From Rhizobium sp. TH135 (GTDB lineage: Bacteria > Pseudomonadota > Alphaproteobacteria > Rhizobiales > Rhizobiaceae): DNA of 64,000 nucleotides. The notes beneath the pieces are model-generated. The model was not told where the DNA came from and did not search any database. It saw only the letters and a list, made by a program, of their open reading frames with translations. Shown one piece after another: positions 15,541 to 24,447 of the stretch (positions within the stretch are counted from its first letter, which is position 1; the number at the start of each line of letters is the position of its first letter). The DNA lies in NCBI RefSeq assembly GCF_002855515.1, contig NZ_PKRP01000003.1, positions 62,001-126,000 on the forward strand. Reading direction: 5' to 3'. The position numbers and the translations under genes are program-made.

Positions 15541-17025
15541 ATGGCGCTTCCCACGATCTTCTCGCCTTCCCAGAACTGCTGGCGCATCGAGAAAGCCGAC
15601 GAGTTCTCGATCCTCATCGATGCCAATGACTATTTTGCGTCGGTCCGCGCGTCGATGATGGCGGCCAAGCGGTCGATCTTTTTTGTTGGCTGGGATTTCG
15701 ATGCGTCCATCACCCTTGGTCACCCCAAGGTCGATGATGGAGCCCCGCGCGGGGTGGGGGACTTCCTCCTCTGGCTTGCGCGTCGCACCCCCGGTCTCGA
15801 AATCAGGATCCTGCTGTGGAGCCCGGCACCGCTCGCCAGCTGGGCAAGGCCGTCCAACCTTCCTTATCTTCTGCGCTGGAAATGGAACAGGCAGATCTCC
15901 GTTCGCCTGGATGGCAAGCACCCCTTGGGCAGCTCCCACCATCAGAAGATGCTGGTGATCGATGATGCCGTTGCCTATTGCGGCGGCATCGACGTGACGC
16001 TCGATCGATGGGACACGCGAGAGCATCTGGACGACAACCCTGACCGCCGCCGCCCCAACGGCAAGCCCTATGGTCCCTGGCATGACATATCGAGCCGCTT
16101 CACGGGGTCGGCCGCCCATGCGCTCGGCGAACTCTGCCGCCAGCGATGGACCCGCGCAGGCGGCAAGGACGTGCCGCTGGTGGAGACGGTCCCGACGACT
16201 GAGGACAGCGCTCCGCACTTCTCCTTCGGCAAGGTCGATCTCGCCATTGCCCGCACAAGTCCAGCCTATCAGGACGAGACCGCCGTCACGGAGATCGAGC
16301 ATCTCACGATCGACATGATCAACGCGGCCCAACGCGTGGTCTATGCCGAGAGCCAGTACTTCGCCTCGCGTGCCGTGGCGCAAACGATCGCACGAAGGCT
16401 CGCCGAGCCGGAGGGGCCGGAATTCGTCCTGATCAATCCGACCACCTCGGACAACTGGCTGGGCCAGATCGCCATGGACACGGCCCGCGCCCGCCTCGTC
16501 GAATCCCTGCGCCGCCACGATAAGTTCGGACGGTTCAGGATCTATCACCCGATCACGGCGAAGGGCCAGCCGATCTACGTGCACGCCAAGCTGATGATCA
16601 CAGACGACCAATATCTTCGCGTCGGCTCGTCCAACATCAACAACAGATCGATGCGCTTCGACCAGGAATGTGACGTCGCCCTGGAGGCGGGCGCCTCAGA
16701 GCAGCTCTCCACGAGGATCGCGAGCTTCAGGAATGATCTGCTGGCCGAGCATCTGGGCACCACGCCTGACGCCATCGATCAGGCGATCCATCAATGCGGC
16801 TCACTGATTGCGGCCATCGAGATGCTGCGGGCGCAGAATGCAGGATCGCATGTCGAGACACTGAAGCCATATGAGACCCCCGAAATGTCCGACATCGAAC
16901 GATGGCTGGCCGATAACGAGATCCTGGATCCGGAAGGATCCGAAGCGGTCTTCGAGCCGATCGAGAAGCGGGGGCTGTTTCGGGGGAGGCTGAAGCGGCC
17001 GAGGCGGCGGAAGGCCGGCGGGTAG
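15541..17025 (+). CDS. Phospholipase D-like / cardiolipin synthase-like protein
   Basis: A 494-residue protein with two HKD motifs of the phospholipase D superfamily: H134-Q-K136-x4-D141 (HHQKMLVIDD) and H348-A-K350 (HAKLMITDDQYLRVGSSNINNRS). It has no signal peptide or clear membrane helix, unlike classical cardiolipin synthases. Rhizobial relatives act as phospholipase D or as a ClsC-like phosphatidyltransferase; the precise activity cannot be told from sequence. ATG 15541 has GGAG 6 bp upstream, better placed than a GTG at 15514. It is divergent from the MerR gene, separated by 259 bp. Confidence 0.88.
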   Translation: MALPTIFSPSQNCWRIEKADEFSILIDANDYFASVRASMMAAKRSIFFVGWDFDASITLGHPKVDDGAPRGVGDFLLWLARRTPGLEIRILLWSPAPLASWARPSNLPYLLRWKWNRQISVRLDGKHPLGSSHHQKMLVIDDAVAYCGGIDVTLDRWDTREHLDDNPDRRRPNGKPYGPWHDISSRFTGSAAHALGELCRQRWTRAGGKDVPLVETVPTTEDSAPHFSFGKVDLAIARTSPAYQDETAVTEIEHLTIDMINAAQRVVYAESQYFASRAVAQTIARRLAEPEGPEFVLINPTTSDNWLGQIAMDTARARLVESLRRHDKFGRFRIYHPITAKGQPIYVHAKLMITDDQYLRVGSSNINNRSMRFDQECDVALEAGASEQLSTRIASFRNDLLAEHLGTTPDAIDQAIHQCGSLIAAIEMLRAQNAGSHVETLKPYETPEMSDIERWLADNEILDPEGSEAVFEPIEKRGLFRGRLKRPRRRKAGG

Positions 17026-17051
17026 GGTGCCCAGCTGTCGGAGTAACACAA

Positions 17052-17204
17052 GGCAACTTCGGTTGCTGAAAGGACAGACGAGGCATCAACTGACAGATCA
17101 CGCCGGGCGCGCTGACAGAGGCGCTGGCAGCCGGCGGCGCAGAGGCCAAGCGGGCCTTCGCGGCGATGATGACGATGCGGAAGATTGATGCCGCTGCGCA
17201 TTGA
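17052..17204 (+). pseudogene. Remnant of a VOC/PhnB-like gene
   Basis: Read in one frame, this segment gives the C-terminal third of a VOC protein: a degenerate C-x-K-D-R-R-G-I-N block, then QITPGALTEALAAGG, then EAKRAFAAMMTMRKIDAAAH and TGA at 17202-17204. It aligns with the end of the intact protein encoded at 5821-6300 (NWQITPRTLTEAMAAEG...). Two in-frame TGA codons interrupt it: 17067-17069 (Cys position) and 17091-17093 (exactly at the conserved Trp of NWQIT). The upstream two thirds of the gene are absent; the preceding sequence is the end of the PLD gene and shows no VOC similarity. Confidence 0.85.
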
Positions 17205-17205
17205 C

Positions 17206-17514
17206 GAGCAATTGCCGCGTGCGGTTGCCCGGCCGTTTCAGGTCCACCTCATAGGCCAGGATATTGGTACTGCCGGATGCCGTCGCCATCAGCAGTGACC
17301 GGAGCTTTGGCATCGCCCATTCGCCCGCACCCAGGTCATCGAGCTTTGCGCCCGGAACTGACGCCGGATCGATCTCGAAGGCGCTGCAGAAAGAGGCACT
17401 GGCCGCGATGATCGTCAGATCCTCGGCAAGCAGCGGTACGTTGGAGGACACGACGACGGCAGAAGGCTCGCCGCTTCGAAATACACGATCGGTGCCTTTG
17501 ACATGGAATGTCTC
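17206..17514 (-). pseudogene. Remnant of a PAS-domain histidine kinase gene
   Basis: On the minus strand one open frame encodes a PAS-like segment: SSNVPLLAEDLTIIAAS, FCSAFEIDPASVPGAKL, LGAGEWAMPKLRSLLMATA, and YEVDLKRPGNRTRQLLVNAQ. This is the N-terminal PAS domain typical of rhizobial HWE/PAS histidine kinases (the GAGEW and NAxx blocks are characteristic). The frame is closed by TGA at 17517-17515 upstream, has no proper start, and after about 17213 runs into the antisense of the VOC remnant, so the kinase core is missing. Both ends are therefore truncated. It is not a copy of the kinase at 4685-5734, whose PAS domain is different. Confidence 0.75.
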
Positions 17515-17810
17515 TCAGGGCCCGAAGACTTACGAAGCAAGTCATCACTCGGTGATCGCCGAAATGGCGGAGTGCATCAGGATTGGTCGTGGTGTAGCAC
17601 AGTTGCGGGAGGCGTGCAGGGTTCTGTTGGAATTCGACGGGGGTGTGTTGGGGGGGGGCGGAGCGGAAGTTCACTAACACTGCGTGGAGTACCAACACTG
17701 GCGCTAGAAAATGGTGCCATCCGCCAACATCTCAAAGTGTGTATTCTATTTTGCACTCAACTAATCGGATATGTTATTCTTTCGGTCACTGTCATGAAGG
17801 GACGGGTCGA
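17515..17810. other. Intergenic stretch between remnants and the AT-richer gene
   Basis: No credible coding frame. Base composition shifts from GC-rich to AT-richer around 17670, which probably marks the edge of acquired DNA. A weak promoter-like pair, TTGCAC (17751-17756) and TTATTC (17774-17779) with 17-bp spacing, lies 32 bp before the next start codon. Confidence 0.4.
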
Positions 17811-19112
17811 ATGACTAAGAACAGTGATAAAATTGGCGATCTGCCTTCGGTAAAACGACTTACGACTGCGCGCTCTGTTGCAGAAGTGGTTCAGCAAATC
17901 GCCGCCTTTGCGGTCAAAGTTGGCTTTGGCGGAGAAAATGCAGTCAAAATCCTGAATAGTGCGGGTGAGTTGGTAGCTCAGTCTGAAATCCTAGAAATGC
18001 CTGACCGCTTTAACACAGCGTTCGCCGAACGAGGCTGGTTCGCCACCTCATCAATGTCGGTGGATGCAATGCGAGGTGCTTTGAGCAAGCATGATCAAGG
18101 TGACATTGATGCAGCTGAGGAGGTGCTACTTCAGTGGATACTCGATCCAGATACCCTGAAGCTTTTTGCAATTTCACGTAGTAAACAATTCAGCGATGTC
18201 CATGGGCGATGGCATCAGTTACGGGAAGCTTTAGCTCTGACTGAGGAAGGCCGATACTGGTCTGCCGTTCCTCTGATCCTCATTGCTTGCGACGGATTTG
18301 CATCAGATGTGTTGGGTACATCACCATTCGAAAAGAATGCAGATCTAACCCTGTTTGATTCTATGGTGGGTCACTCGTCTTCGCTCCCTGCTGCCATTGC
18401 GTTGATAACTAAGGGGATCCGCAAGTCGAGCGACGAGGTGCTTTCGCTGCCATTGCGTCACGGTATCCTTCATGGACGGTCCTTAGGGTATGCCAACCGT
18501 ACTGTATGCGGAAAGGCGTGGATGCTTATGATTGCGCTGGTTGACTGGGCAGGAGACAAACTCAAAGAGGAAGCGAGGAGAGCTGAAGACTCTGAGCGCA
18601 ACTCACTTGATTGGCGCGAGCTGGCTGCATCTTTACGCAAGAACGAGGCTGATAAAGCTGCAATTGAGTCGTTTGTACCGCTTAAGTGGGAGAAGTTGCC
18701 TGCGGAACATTCGGACAAAAACGATCCACCATTTGCGTTTTGGGAGTTCCTTAGCGGCTGGAAGGCTCGGAACTTTGGCGTTATGGCAACGCGTGCAGTC
18801 AATATGACGCATCAGAAACATGGTCGTCTAGCAGGGCGCCTGCGAGAAGATGTCGAACTCGTTAAGCTCGTCGATTTTGAAATCGTTTCTGTGTCCCAGA
18901 CAACTGTTGCCCGCGCTGAGGCCAAAGTCCGTTTAATAGGCGAGACTATGACAGGTAACGTGAACGGTGACTTTTTGATTTTGGCGTTCAAACACACAGA
19001 GGACGGAAAGGTTGCAATGCCGACCGATAATGGTAGATGGCAGGTTCAGCAAGGTTGCATATTTGATCTACTTCACGGGCGCACTATCAATGCGAAATCG
19101 ACCGATGTTTAA
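17811..19112 (+). CDS. AT-richer accessory protein with HEPN-like R-x4-H motif
   Basis: A 433-residue protein, function unknown. By eye its GC content is just under 50 percent, against about 60 percent around it, and its codon choice differs, suggesting transfer. Residues about 130-250 are helical and contain LPLRHGILHGRS, an R216-x4-H221 motif of the form found in HEPN-superfamily ribonucleases and toxins. Residues about 340-425 (FLSGWKARNFGVMATRAVN ... FDLLHG) look like an NTF2/SnoaL-type alpha+beta domain. ATG 17811 has AAGGGA at a normal distance; the in-frame extension upstream to 17643 lies in non-coding sequence. No partner gene (antitoxin, methylase) is adjacent, and it ends 41 bp before the convergent aat. 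Confidence 0.8.
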   Translation: MTKNSDKIGDLPSVKRLTTARSVAEVVQQIAAFAVKVGFGGENAVKILNSAGELVAQSEILEMPDRFNTAFAERGWFATSSMSVDAMRGALSKHDQGDIDAAEEVLLQWILDPDTLKLFAISRSKQFSDVHGRWHQLREALALTEEGRYWSAVPLILIACDGFASDVLGTSPFEKNADLTLFDSMVGHSSSLPAAIALITKGIRKSSDEVLSLPLRHGILHGRSLGYANRTVCGKAWMLMIALVDWAGDKLKEEARRAEDSERNSLDWRELAASLRKNEADKAAIESFVPLKWEKLPAEHSDKNDPPFAFWEFLSGWKARNFGVMATRAVNMTHQKHGRLAGRLREDVELVKLVDFEIVSVSQTTVARAEAKVRLIGETMTGNVNGDFLILAFKHTEDGKVAMPTDNGRWQVQQGCIFDLLHGRTINAKSTDV

Positions 19113-19153
19113 AATTTGTGAGTTTAATTCGTTTCGTCAGTGATCGCTCACCC

Positions 19154-19768
19154 TCAAAACCGCAGCGTCTCACTCTCCATCGCCTTGTCCAGCAACAGCC
19201 CATAGGCTTCCTTCGGGATATCCACCGCCCCGAACGTCTTCAGATGCTCGGTGGTGAACTGCGTGTCCAAGAGCGTAAACCCGCGTTCCCGCAGGCGTTC
19301 AACGAGATGCACGAGGCAGATCTTCGACGCATTCGTGCGCCTTGAAAACATGCTCTCGCCAAAAAATGCCGACCCGAGCGACACCCCATAGAGCCCGCCG
19401 ACCAGCTCGTCGCCCTCCCATGTCTCGACGCTGTGCGCATGGCCGAGGCGATGCAGGGCGCCGTAGAGTTCGCGGATGGTCTGGTTGATCCAGGTGCTCG
19501 GCCGGTCAGGGGCGGCTTCCGCGCATTTGTCCACCACCTGGTCGAAGGCGGTGTTGAAGCGGATGTCGAAGGGGCGTTTGCGGATCGCCTTGGCAAGGCT
19601 TGAGGAGACGTGGAAGTCGTCGAGGGGAATGATCCCCCGGATCTCCGGCTCGACCCAGAACAGTTCGGGGTCGTCGGCCGCATCCGACATCGGGAACATC
19701 CCGATGGAATAGGCGCGCAGCAGGAGCTCCGGCGTAATGCTTCGGTCCCTGCTGCGTCGCCCAGCCAT
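19154..19768 (-). CDS. aat: Leucyl/phenylalanyl-tRNA-protein transferase
   Basis: A 204-residue Aat, which adds Leu or Phe to proteins with N-terminal Arg or Lys so that ClpS/ClpAP can degrade them (N-degron pathway). Family landmarks: [63 protein letters not shown] and [17 protein letters not shown]. Length is normal. It begins 5 bp after the accC stop, as last gene of the aroQ-accB-accC-aat run. The start is ATG 19768. Confidence 0.96.
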   Translation of the reverse strand: MAGRRSRDRSITPELLLRAYSIGMFPMSDAADDPELFWVEPEIRGIIPLDDFHVSSSLAKAIRKRPFDIRFNTAFDQVVDKCAEAAPDRPSTWINQTIRELYGALHRLGHAHSVETWEGDELVGGLYGVSLGSAFFGESMFSRRTNASKICLVHLVERLRERGFTLLDTQFTTEHLKTFGAVDIPKEAYGLLLDKAMESETLRF

Positions 19769-19773
19769 TGTCT

Positions 19774-21126
19774 TTACTTGGCCGAGGTTTCGGCCAGGTA
19801 TTTTTCCAGCCAGTGGATGTCGTAGTCGCCATTGGCGATGTCCTGGTTGGACACGAGATCCTGGAAGAGCGGCAGCGTCGTCTTGATGCCGTCGACGACG
19901 AATTCGTCAAGCACGCGGCGCAGACGCATCATGCATTCGACGCGGGTGCGTCCATGCACGATCAGCTTGCCGATCAGGCTGTCATAGTAAGGCGGGATCT
20001 TGTAGCCGGCATAGGCACCGGAATCGACGCGAACGCCAAGACCACCAGGTGCATGGAAATGCGTGATCGTGCCGGGGGACGGCACAAAGGTGCGCGGATC
20101 CTCGGCATTGATGCGGCATTCGATGGCATGGCCGGAGAAGACGATCTCGTCCTGCGTGACAGACAGGCCGGCGCCGGAAGCGACGCGGATCTGTTCATGC
20201 ACGAGGTCGATGCCGGTAATGGCTTCGGTGATCGGATGCTCCACCTGCAGGCGGGTGTTCATTTCGATGAAATAGAACTCGCCGTTTTCGTAGAGGAATT
20301 CGATCGTGCCGGCGCCCCGGTACTTCATCTTCTTCATGGCTTCGGCGCAGATCGAACCGATCTTCATCCGCTGCTCGACATTGAGGGCAGGGGAGTTTGC
20401 CTCTTCCCAGACCTTCTGGTGGCGGCGCTGCAGCGAGCAGTCGCGTTCGCCGAGATGGATGGCGTTACCCGCACCATCGCCGACAACCTGCACTTCGATA
20501 TGGCGCGGCTTGCCGAGATACTTTTCCATGTAGACGGCGTCGTTGCCGAAGGCAGCGAGCGCCTCGGAACGGGCGGTCGAAACGGCCTCTTCCAGCTCTT
20601 CTTCGGTCTTTGCCACCTTCATGCCGCGGCCACCACCGCCGGCCGTTGCCTTGATCAGCACGGGGAAGCCGATTTCGCGGGCGATTTCCAGCGCGTTTTC
20701 CGGCTTCACTTCGCCGGCAGAACCCGGAACGACCGGAATGCCGAGTTCGACCGCGGTCTTCTTCGCCGTGATCTTGTCGCCCATCAGGCGGATATGCTCC
20801 GCCGTCGGTCCGATGAAGGTGATGCCATGGGCGTCGAGGATATCGGCGAACTTGGCGTTTTCCGACAGGAAGCCGTAGCCCGGGTGGACTGCATCAGCAC
20901 CGGTGATTTCGCAGGCCGCAACGATCTGGTGGATGTTGAGATAGCTGTCGCGCGACGGCGGCGGGCCGATGCACACGCTTTCGTCGGCAAGGCGCACATG
21001 CATGGCATTGGCGTCGGCGGTCGAATGAACCGCCACGGTCGCAATGCCGAGCTCCTTGCAGGCGCGAAGCACGCGCAGCGCGATTTCGCCTCGGTTGGCG
21101 ATGAGGATCTTCGAGATACCGCTCAT
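19774..21126 (-). CDS. accC: Acetyl-CoA carboxylase biotin carboxylase subunit
   Basis: A 450-residue AccC. It carboxylates the biotin carried by AccB with bicarbonate and ATP, the first half-reaction of acetyl-CoA carboxylase in fatty-acid synthesis. Present are the N-terminal [14 protein letters not shown], the ATP-grasp Gly-rich loop [13 protein letters not shown] (about residues 159-171), HIEVQVVGD, the catalytic [16 protein letters not shown] (about 287-302) and the C-terminal [13 protein letters not shown]. Full length. Its start is 4 bp after the accB stop, so the two form one operon. Confidence 0.98.
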   Translation of the reverse strand: MSGISKILIANRGEIALRVLRACKELGIATVAVHSTADANAMHVRLADESVCIGPPPSRDSYLNIHQIVAACEITGADAVHPGYGFLSENAKFADILDAHGITFIGPTAEHIRLMGDKITAKKTAVELGIPVVPGSAGEVKPENALEIAREIGFPVLIKATAGGGGRGMKVAKTEEELEEAVSTARSEALAAFGNDAVYMEKYLGKPRHIEVQVVGDGAGNAIHLGERDCSLQRRHQKVWEEANSPALNVEQRMKIGSICAEAMKKMKYRGAGTIEFLYENGEFYFIEMNTRLQVEHPITEAITGIDLVHEQIRVASGAGLSVTQDEIVFSGHAIECRINAEDPRTFVPSPGTITHFHAPGGLGVRVDSGAYAGYKIPPYYDSLIGKLIVHGRTRVECMMRLRRVLDEFVVDGIKTTLPLFQDLVSNQDIANGDYDIHWLEKYLAETSAK

Positions 21127-21130
21127 CGGA

Positions 21131-21607
21131 TCACTCGATGATCACGAGAGGCTCGCCGTATTCGACCGGGCTGGCATCATCGATAACGATCTCGACGACC
21201 TTGCCGGACTTGGGCGAGGGGATCTGGTTCATGGTCTTCATGGCTTCGATGATCAGCAGCGTCTGACCTTCCTTGACCATCTGGCCGACTTCAACGAAGG
21301 CGCGTGCGCCCGGAGCCGGCGAGAGGTACACGGTGCCAACCATCGGTGCGGTGACAGCGTTGGAGAGGTCGCGGGCGGCAGGGGCAGCGGGTGCAGCGAC
21401 GGCGGCCGGAGCAGCAGCCTGTGCGGCCGGCGCCTGGAAGGCATAGCCCTGCATCTGCTGCGGCATCATCACAGGCGTGCCGTTGCGCGAGACGCGGATG
21501 CGCAGGTCGTCCTGCTCCACTTCGATCTCGGTGAGATCCGTGTCGTTGAGGATGTTTGCGAGATCGCGGATCAGCTTCTGATCGATGCCCGACTTCTTTT
21601 CAGCCAT
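21131..21607 (-). CDS. accB: Biotin carboxyl carrier protein of acetyl-CoA carboxylase
   Basis: A 158-residue AccB. N-terminal helix ([37 protein letters not shown]), an Ala/Pro-rich flexible linker (about residues 50-80), and a biotinyl domain from [16 protein letters not shown] with the biotinylation site EAMKTMNQI (Lys near residue 123, modified by BirA). Thr in place of the second Met after Lys is common in alphaproteobacteria. It follows aroQ by 22 bp and precedes accC by 4 bp. Confidence 0.98.
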   Translation of the reverse strand: MAEKKSGIDQKLIRDLANILNDTDLTEIEVEQDDLRIRVSRNGTPVMMPQQMQGYAFQAPAAQAAAPAAVAAPAAPAARDLSNAVTAPMVGTVYLSPAPGARAFVEVGQMVKEGQTLLIIEAMKTMNQIPSPKSGKVVEIVIDDASPVEYGEPLVIIE

Positions 21608-21629
21608 GGGTGGATGTCCTGTATTCTTG

Positions 21630-22070
21630 TTATTGCGTGATTGTTTTCAGCGCCTGAAGCGCCAGGATGTAGCTATGAGGTCCGAAACCGCAGATGACGC
21701 CCTTTACCGCGGGCGCTATCATCGATTTGTGGCGGAATTCCTCGCGTGCATGCACGTTGGAAATATGCACCTCGATCACCGGGATCGGCGAGATGGCACG
21801 GATCGCGTCATGCAGCGCGACCGAGGTATGCGTGTAGGCGCCAGCATTGAAGGCGACGCCGGCCGCCTTGTCGGCAGCCTCATGCAGCCAGTCCACAAGG
21901 GTGCCCTCGTGATTGGACTGGCGGAAGTCGATGGTGAGGCCGAGCTCGGCACCGGCGGCGATGCACTCCGCCTCGATGTCGGCGAGCGTCTTGCCGCCAT
22001 AGATCCCGGGTTCCCGCTTTCCCAGCATGTTGAGATTGGGGCCGTTCAGCACGAAAATGGTTTTGCTCAT
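21630..22070 (-). CDS. aroQ: 3-dehydroquinate dehydratase, type II
   Basis: A 146-residue type II dehydroquinase, third step of the shikimate pathway. Landmarks: FVLNGPNLNMLGKREPGIYG with the catalytic Tyr, RQSNHEGTLVDWLHEA, FNAGAYTHTSVALHDA, VIEVHISNVHAREEFRHKS with the catalytic His, and GFGPHSYILAL. Full length. First gene of the aroQ-accB-accC-aat run, with its start at 22070. The 141-bp gap to the dsbA-like gene holds only a short GC-rich hairpin (22155-22172). Confidence 0.97.
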   Translation of the reverse strand: MSKTIFVLNGPNLNMLGKREPGIYGGKTLADIEAECIAAGAELGLTIDFRQSNHEGTLVDWLHEAADKAAGVAFNAGAYTHTSVALHDAIRAISPIPVIEVHISNVHAREEFRHKSMIAPAVKGVICGFGPHSYILALQALKTITQ

Positions 22071-22211
22071 CTACGCTTCCGTCGACTTTCAACCGCCTCC
22101 TATAGACCGAGAGCCCCTGCAGGGAAAGCCCTTTGCCGTGATCACGCCAAACCGTCCCCGGAAAACCGGGGAAGGGTTAAGATCGGAGGGTAAGGTGTTG
22201 CAGGATCTGTC

Positions 22212-22973
22212 TCAGCAGGTGGCCTTGCCGCAGGCACGGATATTGGCGACCTTGGCCTCGATCGCTTCTTTTCCGACGGCACCCGGAACGGTCTCGTTGC
22301 CGATCACGTAAGACGGCGTACCGGTGATGCCAAGGCTGGTTGCGAGCTTGTAGGCTTCCTGCACCTGGTCGGTGTTCGGGCTCTCTTCCATCTTGGCGCG
22401 GATCGCCTCTTCGGCAATGCCAAGCTCGCCGGCAATGGCAATCGCGCTCTCTTCGGAGGCGCGGCCATCCTGTGTCATCATGGCGCGGAAGAAGGCGCCG
22501 TAATTGTCAGGCGACAGCTTGCGCACGGCATCCGACACCTTGTGGGCCGCTTCACTGTCGGGGCCGAGGATCGGGAATTCCTTCAGGACGTAACGGACAT
22601 TCTTGTCCTCTTCGATCACGGCCTCCATGTCGGCATGGGCACGGCGGCAATACCCGCAATTGTAATCGAAGAACTCGACGACGGTGACGTCACCCTTTGG
22701 ATTGCCGATGGCCAGATCATAAGCCGAGTTGAAGATCGCATCCTGATTGGTCGAGAGAGCCTCGGCCGAGCGTTGCGAGCGGATCTCGTCCTGCTTTTTC
22801 TGCAGGGCGTCCTGTACCTCGAGCATGATCTCCGGGTTTTCGATCAGGTATTCGCGGATGAATTCGCCGAACTCCTTCTTCTGCGCCTCGTCAAGCGCGC
22901 TGGCCGGAAGCGGCATAAGGGCCGGGAGAAGCGCGATACCCGCGCTGGCGATCATCTTGAATTTCAGGGCCAT
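22212..22973 (-). CDS. DsbA-family thiol:disulfide oxidoreductase, periplasmic
   Basis: A 253-residue exported thioredoxin-fold protein of the DsbA/Com1-like (thioredoxin_4) family. Signal peptide at residues 1-26 (MALKFKMIASAGIALLPALMPLPASA), then a helical N-terminal extension (about 30-80: EFGEFIREYLIENPEIMLEVQDALQKKQDE), then the redox domain with the active site CGYC in FFDYNCGYCRRAHADM and the cis-Pro loop TGTPSYVIGNE. It probably introduces or isomerises disulfides in the envelope. Full length. Divergent from the aminotransferase gene (192 bp). Confidence 0.92.
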   Translation of the reverse strand: MALKFKMIASAGIALLPALMPLPASALDEAQKKEFGEFIREYLIENPEIMLEVQDALQKKQDEIRSQRSAEALSTNQDAIFNSAYDLAIGNPKGDVTVVEFFDYNCGYCRRAHADMEAVIEEDKNVRYVLKEFPILGPDSEAAHKVSDAVRKLSPDNYGAFFRAMMTQDGRASEESAIAIAGELGIAEEAIRAKMEESPNTDQVQEAYKLATSLGITGTPSYVIGNETVPGAVGKEAIEAKVANIRACGKATC

Positions 22974-23165
22974 GTCGTTCCTCGTCCTTGCTGCCGTCCG
23001 TCGTCTTCGACCACAGGCGTTTCATCCCGCAGGCCGGCTTTCGCCCAGCCTAAAGCCTGATGCTTTCCTGCGGAATGGCTTTTTTGCACCGCCTTGTCCA
23101 GCCTCTCCATTGTGATGCCACGCGCTTTGCGGCAAATGTCTGGCATGTGACCGAGGAGCCTTCCG

Positions 23166-24332
23166 TTGATTTCCATTTCCAAGCGTAGTGCCGTCGAACC
23201 CTTCCACGCCATGGATATCCTGGCGGAGGCCACCCGCCGCAAGGCAGAAGGGCGCCCGGTCATCTCCATGGCCGTCGGCCAGCCCGGCCATCCGGCACCC
23301 CAGGCAGCGCTTGAGGCCGCCCGCAAGGCACTGGAGGGTGGCCGCATCGGCTATACGGATGCGCTGGGCATGACTGGCCTTCGCCAGGCGCTCGCCGAAG
23401 AATATCGCCGCCGCCACAATGTCTCCGTCGACTGGAACCGCATCGTCGTCACCACCGGCTCGTCTGCCGGCTTCAACCTCGCTTTCCTGTCGCTCTTCGA
23501 CGTTGGCGATGCCGTGGCGATCGCAAGGCCCGGCTATCCCGCCTATCGCAGCATCCTGGCAGCCCTCGGGTTGAAGGTGATCGAAGTCGCCGTTGGCCCA
23601 GACACAGGCTATACGCTCACGCCTGAGAGCCTGGAGAAGGCGCAAGCCGAGGCGGGCGTTCGCCTCAAGGGCGTCTTGCTCGCCAGCCCTGCCAACCCGA
23701 CCGGCACGGTAACGACGAAGGCGCAGCTGAAGGCCGTCTATGACTATTGCCAGGGGCAGGGGATCACGCTGATCTCCGACGAGATCTATCACGGTCTGAC
23801 CTATGGCTCGGATGAGGCGACGGCGCTGGAGATCGGCGACGATGCCGTCATCATCAACTCCTTCTCCAAATATTATTGCATGACCGGCTGGCGCATCGGC
23901 TGGATGGTGCTGCCGCAAGAGCTGGTGCGACCGGTCGAATGTGTCGCTCAGAGCCTCTATATCTCCGCTCCGGAACTGTCGCAGATCGCAGCGCTCGCGG
24001 CCTTGAGCGCGACCGACGAGCTGGAACACTACAAGGCTGCCTGCCAGGCCAACCGCGATTTCCTGATGGCCCGCCTGCCGCAAATCGGTCTGCCGCTGCT
24101 CTCGCCAATGGACGGCGCGTTTTACGCCTATGTCGATGCGACGCGGTTCACGAACGATAGCATGGGTTTCGCCAGACGCATCCTCGCCGAAACGGATGTG
24201 GCGGTCACACCTGGCCGCGACTTCGACCCGGTGGAGGGCCATCTGGCGATGCGGCTGTCCTACGCCGGCACCATGGCAGAGATGGTCGAGGCGACCGATC
24301 GGCTGGAAAATTGGCTTCCGAAAAGCGCTTAG
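23166..24332 (+). CDS. Pyridoxal phosphate-dependent aminotransferase, class I/II
   Basis: A 388-residue fold type I aminotransferase. Landmarks: substrate loop ISMAVGQPGHPAP, VVTTGSSAGFNLAF, LASPANPTGTV, LISDEIYHGLTYG and the PLP-lysine motif NSFSKYYCMTGWRIGW (about residues 236-251). It belongs to the AspC/Tyr-like group with broad specificity; the true substrate is unknown. The start is TTG at 23166, chosen because GAGGAG lies about 8 bp upstream and the family begins there; an internal ATG at 23211 would cut off the first conserved residues. Confidence 0.88.
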   Translation: MISISKRSAVEPFHAMDILAEATRRKAEGRPVISMAVGQPGHPAPQAALEAARKALEGGRIGYTDALGMTGLRQALAEEYRRRHNVSVDWNRIVVTTGSSAGFNLAFLSLFDVGDAVAIARPGYPAYRSILAALGLKVIEVAVGPDTGYTLTPESLEKAQAEAGVRLKGVLLASPANPTGTVTTKAQLKAVYDYCQGQGITLISDEIYHGLTYGSDEATALEIGDDAVIINSFSKYYCMTGWRIGWMVLPQELVRPVECVAQSLYISAPELSQIAALAALSATDELEHYKAACQANRDFLMARLPQIGLPLLSPMDGAFYAYVDATRFTNDSMGFARRILAETDVAVTPGRDFDPVEGHLAMRLSYAGTMAEMVEATDRLENWLPKSA

Positions 24333-24447
24333 GCATTGAGCGAAATGGATTCATGGTCAACGACTTCGCGCGAGTTGCTGAATCAGAGTGAGAGCCAGCT
24401 GATTCAGTCTCTGAAGTATGTGGCCTGAACAGAAAGGGGAGCCGGAC

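Noticed and set aside
17643..17810. Longer N-terminus of the HEPN-motif protein from 17643
   Set aside because: The added residues come from low-complexity and intergenic sequence, and a good ribosome-binding site stands before ATG 17811.
17811..19112. A full toxin-antitoxin or restriction system around the HEPN-motif gene
   Set aside because: Neighbours are aat on one side and gene remnants on the other; no small antitoxin-like, nucleotidyltransferase or methylase gene is adjacent.
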